A DNA stretch of 64,000 bases, from contig CAZLNM010000006.1 in NCBI GenBank assembly GCA_964561025.1, forward strand, positions 20,416-84,415, given 5' to 3'. Shown here one piece after another: positions 33,060-42,036 of the stretch. The position numbers and the translations under genes are program-made. The DNA comes from JAAZNF01 sp964561025. Its GTDB lineage: Bacteria; Myxococcota; B64-G9. Within the stretch, counting starts at the first letter, position 1. The number at the start of each line of letters is the position of its first letter. Under the pieces are notes generated by a model that was given only the letters and a program-made list of their open reading frames with translations, did no database searches and was not told the origin of the DNA.

Positions 33060-33075
33060 TGGCACGCATGCTGCA
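33060..33075 (+). promoter_or_regulatory. Sigma-54 (-24/-12) promoter
   Basis: TGGCACG-CATG-CTGCA matches the consensus TGGCACG-N4-TTGCW at all but one position, with exact GG to GC spacing. It points at the small exported peptide gene at 33144 and lies beside the divergent sigma-54 activator gene. Confidence 0.8.
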
Positions 33076-33143
33076 ATTCAAACCTTCCGGTATTTGCGGT
33101 GCGAAGAACGGTGCCGGTTTTGTAACCGACCTGGAGGTGGAAG

Positions 33144-33368
33144 ATGATGACGCGAATCGGAAAGCTCCTCATGGCCGTCGCATTGCTCGTCACGCTGGCC
33201 GCCGCCGTGCTGGTGTGGGCCGGGCCGAACCGCCTCCCCAGCGTCCAGGCCGAGCCGCTCCAGTGCGTGCCCGCGGGCCCGGTGCTGGTATGCTTCGACA
33301 GCGATCCACAAGCGTCGATAGGGTGCGAGATGCTGGACGGCTCCACCCTGCTGTGCCGCGGCTTGTAG
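33144..33368 (+). CDS. Small exported Cys-rich protein under a sigma-54 promoter
   Basis: A 74-residue product with a hydrophobic N-terminal helix (about 8-26, LLMAVALLVTLAAAVLVWAG) that may be a signal peptide or an anchor. A 40-residue tail follows with four cysteines (C41, C50, C61, C71), enough for two disulfides: QCVPAGPVLVCF and IGCEMLDGSTLLCRGL. GGAGG lies seven bases before the ATG. No family recognised. It lies between the sigma-54 activator and the Ser/Thr kinase and is the first gene after the -24/-12 promoter, so it may be the main regulated output or a signal peptide of that circuit (inference). Confidence 0.72.
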   Translation: MMTRIGKLLMAVALLVTLAAAVLVWAGPNRLPSVQAEPLQCVPAGPVLVCFDSDPQASIGCEMLDGSTLLCRGL

Positions 33369-33370
33369 CC

Positions 33371-33383
33371 GGCGCCAGGCACC
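33371..33383 (+). repeat. Dispersed repeat, GGTGCC[A/T]GGCACC type
   Basis: GGCGCCAGGCACC lies three bases after the stop of the small exported protein. Compare GGTGCCTGGCACC at 41083. Both are near-palindromes of 13 bases. Confidence 0.5.
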
Positions 33384-33410
33384 CCTCTTCGGCTCGACAA
33401 GGACAAGGTC

Positions 33411-36236
33411 GTGGCGCGGGCCGACCCCATGCTCATGCCGCTCGCCGGCTCCGCCTCCGGAGCCAATCCGGTTGATCGCCCAGGGCGATCGTGGTCTACT
33501 CGTGCCGCCGGAGAGCGGGAGTTCTCCGGGGAGGATGCAGACCGCGTGGACGCGCAGGCCCGGCAGAACCTGGTGGGCGTCGTGCTGGACGGCCGCTACC
33601 AGATCCTGGAGGCGATCGGAGACGGCGCCGCCGGCGCGGTGTTTCGCGCCCGCCAGCTGAACGTGGATCGCGACGTGGCGGTCAAGGTGCTGGCGCTCGA
33701 CGACGTTCCCAAAGAGATGCTGCCCGAGGTGATGTCGCGCTTCGAGAACGAGGCCCGCGTCATCTCCCGCCTGCGCCACCCGCACACCATCCGGCTCTAC
33801 GACTTCGGCCGCACCCCGGACGGCCGGTTGTTCCTGGTCATGGAGCTTCTGCGCGGCACGCCGCTGGACCGGCTGCTCTCGCAAGGCCCGCTCGACGAGC
33901 GCCGCACCCTGCGCATCCTGCGCCAGGTTTCCGAGGCCCTGGTGGAGGCCCACCAGGAGGGCATCATCCACCGGGACCTGAAACCCCAGAACATCTTCCT
34001 CGAGCAGGTGGGGGGGCAGGAGGAGTGCAAGATCCTCGACTTCGGCATCGCCCGCGGGCCCGCCCAGTCGCTGCGCACCCAGCAGGGCACGGTGATCGGC
34101 ACCCCGGCCTTCATGTCTCCCGAGCAGGCCCAGGGACAATCGCTGGATGCCCGCTCGGATCTCTACAGCCTGGGCGTGGTGGCCTACCAGTGCCTGTCGG
34201 GCCGGTTGCCCTTCTCCGCCGACACGCCGGTGGGCGTGCTGGTGAAACACGTGACCGAGCCGCCGCCGCCCCTGTCGTCGCTCGATCCGCCCATCAAGAT
34301 CTCGGAGGGCCTGGAGCGCCTGATCATGCGGCTCCTGGCCAAGAACCCCGCCGAGCGCCCGGCCGACGCCCGCGAGGTGCGCGAGGCGGTGCGGCTCCTC
34401 GAACACCGCTCGGACGAGCAGGGGTTGGCCCCGGTCGGCGCCCCCGCGTTGCTCGAGAAAACCAGGCTCGAGCCCGGCCGCGCCCGCGGCCTCTTCTGGT
34501 TGGCCACCGGGGGCGTGGCGCTGCTTGCGGCGCTGGTCTTCTTGTTGTTCGCCCTGGGGATCCTCGGACGCCCGGCGCACACCCCGGCCACCCACTTCGC
34601 CCTGGCCCAGCTCACCGACAGCCGCCAGTGGGAGATCCAACCCGCCTTCTCGCCGGACGGCAAGTTCCTGGCCTACGTGCAGGTGGTCGAAAAGGAGGAG
34701 GGAGGAAAATCGGCCCGCCTCATGCTGCATCGGCTCGGCGGAGACCGCCCCATCGAGCTCACCAGCCCCTCGCAGGGCATGAGCTTCTCACCGGCCTTCT
34801 CGCCCGACGGTGGCCACATCGCCTTCGTCTCGGATAGGGAAGGAAAGCCGGCGCTGTTCATCATGGGCGCCATGGGCGAGTCGCCGCGGCGGCTCACCGA
34901 GCAGGGGTTCCACCCCGCCTGGTCGCCGGACGGAAGAGAGATCTTCTACAGCACCGCCGGTTTCGAGGACCCGCTGGACCGGGCCGCGGACTCGGAGATC
35001 TGGGCCTTCGCTCCCGCCACCGGAGCCAAGAGGAAGATCGCCGGCGTGGATGCCATCCAGCCGAGCGTGTCGCCCCGGGGCCGCCGGGTCGCGTACTGGT
35101 CCTCGAAGGGCGGGCAGCGGGACATCTGGACCGTGGGCGCCGATGGCCAGGGAGCGCTGGCGGTGACCCAGGACGCGGCCACCGACTACAACCCCATCTG
35201 GTCCCGGGACGGCAGGTGGCTGCTCTTTCTCAGCGATCGCTCGGGGGTGATGGGCCTGTGGCGCGTCCCCATCGACGAGGATTCGGGGCGGGTGCTCGGT
35301 CCCCCGGAGTCGATCTCGGTCGGCGCCACGCCGCTCCGCGATCTGGCGCTGGCGCCCGACGGGCGGCTGGCCTTCGCCCAGGTGAACACCGAGTGGCGCG
35401 CCACCCGGTTGCGCCTGGATCCCCAGACCGGCGCGCTGTCAGGAGACCCGGAATCCCTCTTTCGCAGCTCCCGGCCGCAAGGCGAGGCCGATCTCTCGCC
35501 CGACGGAAAATGGCTCGCCACCTCGACCTTCTCCGGCACCGAGGATATCCTGCTCATGGCGCCGGACGGGGCCGGCCGGCGCATGCTGACCGACGATCCC
35601 GCCCGCGACCGGCGGCCGCGTTTCTCGCCGGACGGCAAGGCGCTCGCCTTCTACTCCAACCGCAGCGGCCAGTACCAGATCTGGACCGTCGGCACGGACG
35701 GGACCGGCCTGGTCACTCTCGGGCCCGACACCGAGCGCATGATTTATCCAGTCTGGTCGCCGCGGGGCGACGCGCTGGTCGCGGCCCGGCTAGATTGCAA
35801 GCAGCCGCTGTGGCTCATCCGGCTGAGCGATCCGGGAAAGGGCGTCACCGCCCTGCCGTTCTCGGGCGAGCGCCCCGAGGGCTTCCTGCTCCCGACCGAC
35901 TGGTCGCCCGACGGGCAGAAGGTCGCCGGGATGCTGATCGCGCACGGCGGGCCGAACCGGGTGTTCGTCCTCGATCTTAGGCGCAATGCCATCCAGACCC
36001 TGGGCCTCGAAGCCCAGTCTCTCTACTGGCTCGCCGACAGCCGGCACCTGCTCGGGGTCGGGGAGAAGAAGCTCCTGCTCATCGACAGCGAATCGGGCGA
36101 ACACCGCTCCTTGCGCGAGCTGGACGGCGACGCTGACGGCGGCACCCTGGCGTTCTCCCGAAAAACCGGCGAGCTGGTGTTGTTCTCCTTCAAGGGTTCG
36201 GCCGACCTGTGGTTGATGACCCCGACGGAGACGTAG
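33411..36236 (+). CDS. Transmembrane Ser/Thr protein kinase with TolB-like WD40 propeller
   Basis: A 941-residue protein from the GTG at 33411 (AAGGACAAGG just upstream); a later start near residue 47 is possible because the first 50 residues look unstructured. The Hanks-type kinase domain (about 62-330) keeps the Gly-rich loop GDGAAGAVF, VAVKVL (Lys92), HRDLKPQN (187-194), DFG (210-212) and SPEQA, so it should be active. One membrane helix (about 360-385) leads to an outside region of repeated PAFSPDGKFLAY / PAWSPDGREIFY / PRFSPDGKALAF blades, a TolB-type propeller of likely sensor or binding function. A terminator follows at 36266. FHA proteins on both sides could read its phospho-Thr marks. 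Confidence 0.92.
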   Translation: MARADPMLMPLAGSASGANPVDRPGRSWSTRAAGEREFSGEDADRVDAQARQNLVGVVLDGRYQILEAIGDGAAGAVFRARQLNVDRDVAVKVLALDDVPKEMLPEVMSRFENEARVISRLRHPHTIRLYDFGRTPDGRLFLVMELLRGTPLDRLLSQGPLDERRTLRILRQVSEALVEAHQEGIIHRDLKPQNIFLEQVGGQEECKILDFGIARGPAQSLRTQQGTVIGTPAFMSPEQAQGQSLDARSDLYSLGVVAYQCLSGRLPFSADTPVGVLVKHVTEPPPPLSSLDPPIKISEGLERLIMRLLAKNPAERPADAREVREAVRLLEHRSDEQGLAPVGAPALLEKTRLEPGRARGLFWLATGGVALLAALVFLLFALGILGRPAHTPATHFALAQLTDSRQWEIQPAFSPDGKFLAYVQVVEKEEGGKSARLMLHRLGGDRPIELTSPSQGMSFSPAFSPDGGHIAFVSDREGKPALFIMGAMGESPRRLTEQGFHPAWSPDGREIFYSTAGFEDPLDRAADSEIWAFAPATGAKRKIAGVDAIQPSVSPRGRRVAYWSSKGGQRDIWTVGADGQGALAVTQDAATDYNPIWSRDGRWLLFLSDRSGVMGLWRVPIDEDSGRVLGPPESISVGATPLRDLALAPDGRLAFAQVNTEWRATRLRLDPQTGALSGDPESLFRSSRPQGEADLSPDGKWLATSTFSGTEDILLMAPDGAGRRMLTDDPARDRRPRFSPDGKALAFYSNRSGQYQIWTVGTDGTGLVTLGPDTERMIYPVWSPRGDALVAARLDCKQPLWLIRLSDPGKGVTALPFSGERPEGFLLPTDWSPDGQKVAGMLIAHGGPNRVFVLDLRRNAIQTLGLEAQSLYWLADSRHLLGVGEKKLLLIDSESGEHRSLRELDGDADGGTLAFSRKTGELVLFSFKGSADLWLMTPTET

Positions 36237-36265
36237 CCAGGCCCGCTCCGGCTGGATGCAAAAAA

Positions 36266-36289
36266 CCGGACACGCCGTCCGGATTTTTT
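36266..36289 (+). terminator. Rho-independent terminator after the kinase gene
   Basis: Stem CCGGAC/GTCCGG (36266-36271 with 36277-36282), loop ACGCC, and six Ts at 36284-36289. Confidence 0.8.
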
Positions 36290-36364
36290 CATCCGGGCCG
36301 AACCTGAAACCATCCGCGAGAAAAAATAACAGATATTCAGAGGCGTTGTGCGGGGAGCGGCTCG

Positions 36365-36380
36365 TGGCGCGATCCTTGCA
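36365..36380 (+). promoter_or_regulatory. Sigma-54-like (-24/-12) promoter before recA
   Basis: TGGCGCG-ATCC-TTGCA differs from the consensus at one position (A to G), with exact GG to GC spacing and an intact TTGCA, 43 bases before the recA ATG. No LexA-like palindrome was seen in this 186-base gap. Confidence 0.65.
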
Positions 36381-36422
36381 ATTGGCCAGCCTGTCGGGAC
36401 CACACAATGAAAGGAGCGACCC

Positions 36423-37438
<1,016 letters not shown>

Positions 37439-37439
<1 letters not shown>

Positions 37440-38317
37440 TGGACCTCACCTCTCGGGTGCGGCCCGATCCGGAAGCCGTCACCGAGCGCGTGCCGTGCCT
37501 GGTGGTGCTGCGCGGCGAGGACGAGGGGCGCGTGATCCCGCTGGGCAAGGATCCTTGCACGGTGGGGCGGGGGGAGGGGGCCAAGGTGCGGCTCGAGGAC
37601 CCGGGCGTCTCCCGCGCCCACGCCAGGGTGCAGGTCGAGGCGGAGCGGTTGCGGGTCGAGGACCTGGGGAGCACCAACGGGGTGATCTACCGCGGCCGGC
37701 GCATCCGGCAGGCCCTGCTGGGCGACGGCGACTGCCTGCAACTGGGAAAGTGCCTGCTCGCCTTCCGGCGCAACCACCCCGACGAGGGGCGGCTGCTGCG
37801 CCGGCTCTACCACCGCGCAACCCGCGATCTACTCACCGGCCTTTCCAACCGGCACAGCTTCGAGGACCGCTTGGAGCGGGAGGTGGAGCGCGCGCGGCGC
37901 TACCGGAGATTGCTTTCGCTTCTCTTTCTCGACCTCGACCACTTCAAGCGCGTAAACGATTTGCACGGCCACCGCGCCGGCGACCGGGTGCTGGCCGCGG
38001 TGGCGCGCACGGTGCGCGACGCCTTGCGCAGCACCGACTTCGCCGCGCGCATCGGGGGCGAGGAGATCGTCGCGCTGCTTCCGGAGTGCGCCCGCGACAA
38101 GGCCGCCGAGGTGGCCGAGAAGATCCGCGCCCAGGTCGAAGCGCTAGAGATCCCGCACGATGGGGTGACCTTGCGCGTCACCGCCTCGCTGGGTGTGGCC
38201 AGCCTCGACCGGCCCGAAGAGACCGCCGCCATGCTTCTCGCCGAGGCCGACGCCGCCTGCTACCGGGCGAAGCGCGAGGGCCGCAACCGGGTCATGACCG
38301 CCGAACACCCCGCCTGA
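37439..38317 (+). CDS. FHA-GGDEF diguanylate cyclase
   Basis: A 292-residue cytosolic protein. The N-terminal FHA domain (about 20-105) has CTVGRGEGAKV, GVSRAHARV and DLGSTNGVIYRGRRI. The C-terminal GGDEF domain (about 122-285) has FLDLDHFKRVND (metal Asp165), active-site GGEEI (206-210, the accepted GGEEF-like variant) and an inhibitory I-site RSTD (197-200) exactly five residues upstream, so c-di-GMP synthesis with product feedback is expected. The FHA part should bring it to a phospho-Thr protein, for example the kinase encoded 3 kb upstream. It overlaps the recA stop by one base. The degenerate GGDEF of the sigma-54 activator at 31071 is clearly related. Confidence 0.93.
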
Positions 38318-38401
38318 CCTGCCGCTCGTACGCCACACGATCAGTCATCGTTCCCGCGGTCTCGGGGCACGACGAACTTCCGGGCGATGGGTTGGCTTAC
38401 G

Positions 38402-39685
38402 CTATGGAATGGCTGTGGCCATGGGCGCAGTAAAATGTTTTCGTTCTGAGGCACTGAATGTTCCCCAGCATTTTACCGTGCCAGAAGTCAGTCGGGCGCA
38501 ATTGTAGACTTCGGCAGCCGTCATGGTCATCACGGGCTCATCAAGACCTTCGACAGCCGTTGGTCGGCTACGGTATTTTACTTTTTCGTAGCATCCATCG
38601 CCCAGCTCGCCATATTCATTGCTGCCCCAGCACTCGACCCGGCCATCCGCCAGAAGCGCGCAGCTATGTTGTCCGCCTAGAAAAATGCCCACGGCCGGAC
38701 CGGATAGTCCGAGCACTTCGGTTGGCGTCAGAACGTTTGAGTCTCCTGAGTCGTTTTCTATAAAGCCGTTTCCAATTTGTCCCTTATCGTTTATTCCCCA
38801 GCAAAAAACCCGACCGGTTTCCAAAACGGCACAGGTGTGGTTGTAGCCAGCCGAGACGGAAAATACCCCACCCGGAAGACCGTTGACCAGAACCGGCTTG
38901 TTTCTCCGAAGCGTAGTGGTTCCATCGCCCAGTTGTCCAAATTGGTTGAATCCCCAACAAGCCAACCTCTTGTCGGCGAGCAAGGCGCAAGTGTGCCAGC
39001 GTCCTGCCGTTACGGCGATTGCACTGCTCGGCAGGTCCACGACCAGGGTGGGTGGTTCCTCTTCAATTTTATCAGAGAGTTTTGTAGGTGCTTGCGATTC
39101 TTTTCCAATTCCTAGCTGGCCCCAGAGGTTTTGGCCCCGGCATTGTATCCGGCCGTCGGTTAGGAGAGCGCAAAGATTTCGCTCGCCGGCGGCAATTGCG
39201 GCGACGTTGGGCAGAAAACCCGGCACCTCGGCCGACCTGACCTGATAGCTTGGGTGATGAGGTGCTGAATATGTTCGCGCATGGCTGGGTATTATTTTAC
39301 GCTCCAAGAAAGACATTTCGTTCCAGCATAGAATTTTTTTCTCTCTAGTCAGCGCGCACGTGTAGTCTATTCCGGAAGTGATCTGAACGATCCCCTGGGG
39401 AATGACCACCTTGGGCTTTCCAGATATTTTCCCGAAGCAAACCACACTGCCGTCGTCTTCTAAAAGACAAGTCTGGTATCGTTCAGCCGCGAGCTTACCT
39501 GGCCAAACCGCTTCCAAAAAACCAGGACCCTCGTTGATGCGGGTTGTGACTGCATCAAAAACAACTGCGCCTGCGTCAGGCACTGGAGTATCTGGTATTG
39601 CTTGGGGGGCTTGTTTTTCTGGTTGACAGTGGGAAAGCGACATCAAGCACATTCCAAGCAAGAGAGAGTAGCTTGAGCGGCGCAT
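38402..39685 (-). CDS. RCC1-repeat lipoprotein
   Basis: A 427-residue exported protein with about six RCC1/BLIP-II-type repeats (CALLADGRVECWGSNEYGELGDG, CAVLETGRVFCWGINDKGQIGNG and so on), which should form a seven-bladed-type propeller. The N-terminus MRRSSYSLLLGMCLMSLSHC resembles a lipoprotein signal, though the residue before Cys is His, which is unusual. The ATG at 39685 lacks a clear ribosome-binding site; an in-frame ATG at 39712 is the alternative. Base composition is visibly less GC-rich than most of the window, which may mean recent acquisition. RCC1 repeats are common in myxobacterial exported proteins; a binding function is assumed. Confidence 0.85.
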   Translation of the reverse strand: MRRSSYSLLLGMCLMSLSHCQPEKQAPQAIPDTPVPDAGAVVFDAVTTRINEGPGFLEAVWPGKLAAERYQTCLLEDDGSVVCFGKISGKPKVVIPQGIVQITSGIDYTCALTREKKILCWNEMSFLERKIIPSHARTYSAPHHPSYQVRSAEVPGFLPNVAAIAAGERNLCALLTDGRIQCRGQNLWGQLGIGKESQAPTKLSDKIEEEPPTLVVDLPSSAIAVTAGRWHTCALLADKRLACWGFNQFGQLGDGTTTLRRNKPVLVNGLPGGVFSVSAGYNHTCAVLETGRVFCWGINDKGQIGNGFIENDSGDSNVLTPTEVLGLSGPAVGIFLGGQHSCALLADGRVECWGSNEYGELGDGCYEKVKYRSRPTAVEGLDEPVMTMTAAEVYNCARLTSGTVKCWGTFSASERKHFTAPMATAIP

Positions 39686-39857
39686 GGCAGGTAAGTTGGC
39701 GTTTGCTGGCATTTCTCTAAAGCAATTTTTTTCTTCTGAAAATTGGTATGATGGTTTGGACCGCATGGTCAAGAAGAATGATCGTCAAGGAGAAGAAAAT
39801 CATTTGCCTGCCCGCTTTGGCATCTTGACCCGGGCCAACTCCCAGCGGAGGTACTGC

Positions 39858-41042
39858 ATGCACCGACTTTGTAATGACGCAAGACGAACCACCTGCCACC
39901 CGTGGTTCTGGCCTGTCGGGCTCGTACTGTGCTTGCTGCTGTCTGTATCATGCGGAGACGGAAGCGGAGGTCGCCAGACCGATGGCGGGAACGACGGAAC
40001 GGACGGAAGTCCCCCCGGAGACAGCGGGAACACCGACGACGGAGGAGGAACCGACGCGAGTGGTCCGGGCCCCTGCGACACCCCACTGAGGACAGCCATA
40101 GACGGCCGTCTCTCCGATGGAGTGAATCTGCTTGCGGTCGAAGGTTCGAGCACGATCTACGCCGCTGTCCTCATCGACACACGCAACACCCTGCTCGCTA
40201 TCGACGTCGTCTCGGGCGCAGTCCGCCTCGTCTACCAGGGAGCGGCCGGCGCCCCGTACTGGTTCCAGAGCTACGTTGCCATGGTGGCAGCCGAGGGCTT
40301 CGTCTACCTTGCGGGAAGTCCGGGTGTCGTTCGCATCAATACCGCGACGGGCCAACTCGAAACGGTGATATCAGAGCAGGTGGGCGATCTCCTGTTTGCT
40401 GGCACGCGTGGCTACCTCACCAACACCAACGGCGAGATCCGCACGTTCGATCTCGCTGCGGGCTTGCCGGCCACGAGCACCCTGTTTGCCAAACAAGCGC
40501 TCGAGTACCAAAATGGGCTCTTGGCTGCCGGGGCCCAGAAGCTCGTCATCCTCGGCAACCAGGGAGGGGGCCATGCGATCTTCTCGCTCCCGCTGGCTGG
40601 AGGAAATCGCACGGTGGTTTTGCCCGGAACGTCGGCAGAGTATCTCAGCGGCCTCGCTGCCGACTCGAGCCACGCCTATTTTTACGGGACTCATTTCTCC
40701 GGAGGCACCCACGAGGGAGTGGGCCGGCTCGCTCTCGACGGAAGCTCGTCCGCCACAATCGAGTGGTTGACTTCGAGCAACGCCATCCCGACCATCGGTG
40801 CCAGCTTCGCGCTGAACAGGGTGCCGCTCACCTCGGACAGTCTCATCGTGTCGGTTCTCGATTCGGCCCCGGGAAATGCCCAACTCAGACGCATCCGGAA
40901 GACCACTCTGGAATCGTGTGTCCTGGGCACGTTCCCGACAGCGGAGGCGCCTGCGGTCCTGACGGGCGCTGGCCCGAACCTCTTTGCGTTCTATGGCCGA
41001 GACAAGGCCCTGCACTGGTATGTGTTGCCGCCGTGGCCGTGA
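39858..41042 (+). CDS. Propeller-like lipoprotein with Gly/Asp-rich linker
   Basis: A 394-residue lipoprotein: signal VGLVLCLLLSVSC, then an acidic low-complexity linker (GDGSGGRQTDGGNDGTDGSP and on, about 33-75), then a beta-rich domain with regular strands (TIYAAVLIDTRNTLLAIDV, FVYLAGSPGVVRINTATG, GYLTNTNGEIRTFDLA) typical of a six- or seven-bladed propeller. GGAGG lies six bases before the ATG at 39858. No catalytic motif is seen. Divergent from the RCC1 gene. Function unknown; likely a surface binding protein. Confidence 0.82.
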   Translation: MHRLCNDARRTTCHPWFWPVGLVLCLLLSVSCGDGSGGRQTDGGNDGTDGSPPGDSGNTDDGGGTDASGPGPCDTPLRTAIDGRLSDGVNLLAVEGSSTIYAAVLIDTRNTLLAIDVVSGAVRLVYQGAAGAPYWFQSYVAMVAAEGFVYLAGSPGVVRINTATGQLETVISEQVGDLLFAGTRGYLTNTNGEIRTFDLAAGLPATSTLFAKQALEYQNGLLAAGAQKLVILGNQGGGHAIFSLPLAGGNRTVVLPGTSAEYLSGLAADSSHAYFYGTHFSGGTHEGVGRLALDGSSSATIEWLTSSNAIPTIGASFALNRVPLTSDSLIVSVLDSAPGNAQLRRIRKTTLESCVLGTFPTAEAPAVLTGAGPNLFAFYGRDKALHWYVLPPWP

Positions 41043-41082
41043 TGGCGCCCCTGAAACCGCAAGAAACCGGGGGCCAAACCGG

Positions 41083-41095
41083 GGTGCCTGGCACC
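41083..41095 (+). repeat. Dispersed repeat GGTGCCTGGCACC
   Basis: A near-palindromic 13-mer 41 bases after the propeller lipoprotein, 44 bases before a GGGGACAGGCCCC copy. Confidence 0.6.
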
Positions 41096-41139
41096 ACGCT
41101 TTGGAACATCTATCTAGCCGAAAAAATTGATTTTTTCTT

Positions 41140-41152
41140 GGGGACAGGCCCC
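41140..41152 (-). repeat. Dispersed palindromic repeat, GGGGCCTGTCCCC type
   Basis: Minus-strand copy between the two convergent lipoprotein genes, next to AT-rich AAAAAATTGATTTTTTC. Confidence 0.75.
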
Positions 41153-41170
41153 GGGAAGAGCAAGGTGCGG

Positions 41171-41596
41171 CTATAGCTCTATCCAGGCGACCTCTGGGAT
41201 ATCGGCGACGGTGTCGCCTTGCACGGTGATTTCGCCGCCATGCGCTGTCGCGTAATCTCCGGTGTCGGGCATGGAGGTGGCATCGCCAGCAGCGTTGCCG
41301 TTCATGTCTATGAAGGCCCAGCCGGTGTAAGACCCGTCCTTTACACCCGACACGGAGTAGGTTGCCTTCCCCAAAGCGAACGGCGCGGAGGACGTGAAGT
41401 ACAAAGCCGGCGCCGTCGAACTCTGCCCGCGCGCGACGAGCTTCAGGTAGGCGCGTGTCCCATCGGGAACGCCGCTCTTTGTCAGCGTTCCAGAGAGTGT
41501 CGAGCCAGAGGTGCCGCTGTCGCCACAGGCCGAAAGAACGACCGCAGAAAGGATCCACAGCAGCATCGAGGCGGTGAATGTCATCGTTCTCTTCAT
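41171..41596 (-). CDS. Small beta-rich lipoprotein
   Basis: A 141-residue lipoprotein (lipobox LSACGDSG) starting at the ATG 41596 with AAGGAGG six bases upstream. The mature part looks like a single prealbumin- or carboxypeptidase-regulatory-like beta-sandwich (GTLTKSGVPDGTRAYLKLV, YSVSGVKDGSYTGWAFIDMNG). No enzyme motif. A good sigma-54-like promoter lies 50 bases upstream at 41661-41646. Confidence 0.82.
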   Translation of the reverse strand: MKRTMTFTASMLLWILSAVVLSACGDSGTSGSTLSGTLTKSGVPDGTRAYLKLVARGQSSTAPALYFTSSAPFALGKATYSVSGVKDGSYTGWAFIDMNGNAAGDATSMPDTGDYATAHGGEITVQGDTVADIPEVAWIEL

Positions 41597-41645
41597 TTCT
41601 TTCCTCCTTGGATGGTTGTTTCTGCAAAGTTCGGTCAGGCGGGTA

Positions 41646-41661
41646 AGCAAATATCACGCCA
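41646..41661 (-). promoter_or_regulatory. Sigma-54-like (-24/-12) promoter
   Basis: On the minus strand TGGCGTG-ATAT-TTGCT: exact TGGC and TTGCT blocks, two mismatches inside the -24 half, correct spacing, 50 bases before the lipoprotein ATG at 41596. Confidence 0.6.
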
Positions 41662-42036
41662 CCCCGAGTGTTAGATAATTTCGAATCGAATCAGATAGTT
41701 GTTTTTAGTAGTACAAGTCGAGGTTCCTGCGATCCAGACATGGATGTCACAAGAAGGGGTTGGCCGCGACCGAGAAAGTGAAGGAGGCTCTTTTACAAGG
41801 CGGGGCAAGACTGGCGACTTTTTGGCGACCTCGCCGCCCGCAGATTTTTTCATGCCGGCTGTCGGCGGTGAAACCGTATTGCTTCAATTGAGAGAGCGCG
41901 CTGGAATTTTTTCGAAAAAAGTGTTTTTGATCTAGCCGCTTGGAGGCAGGCGCCTTCTGGTACGCTTCGTGCTTCCGAGCCCGGCTGAAAGCAGGGTCGG
42001 AGTCGAGATGGCGCGGAGCCGGAAAGGAGACAAGGT
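41662..42036. other. Intergenic region between divergent lipoprotein genes
   Basis: About 375 bases with no convincing gene. It holds a perfect 14-bp palindrome TTTTTTCGAAAAAA (41907-41920), an AT-rich stretch near 41675-41715, and a rightward sigma-54-like element at 41958. An open frame at 41671-41853 lacks a start site and coding character. Confidence 0.6.
41958..41973 (+). promoter_or_regulatory. Sigma-54-like (-24/-12) promoter
   Basis: TGGTACG-CTTC-GTGCT: correct GG to GC spacing with two mismatches to consensus, 64 bases before the MopE-type lipoprotein ATG at 42037. It is divergent to the element at 41661-41646. Confidence 0.5.

Noticed and set aside
36290..36422. LexA/SOS box before recA
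   Set aside because: No recognisable palindromic SOS box of the enteric, Gram-positive or myxobacterial type was found by eye.
41671..41853. A 60-codon minus-strand gene
   Set aside because: No ribosome-binding site, no hydrophobic or conserved pattern, and it sits in promoter-rich intergenic DNA.
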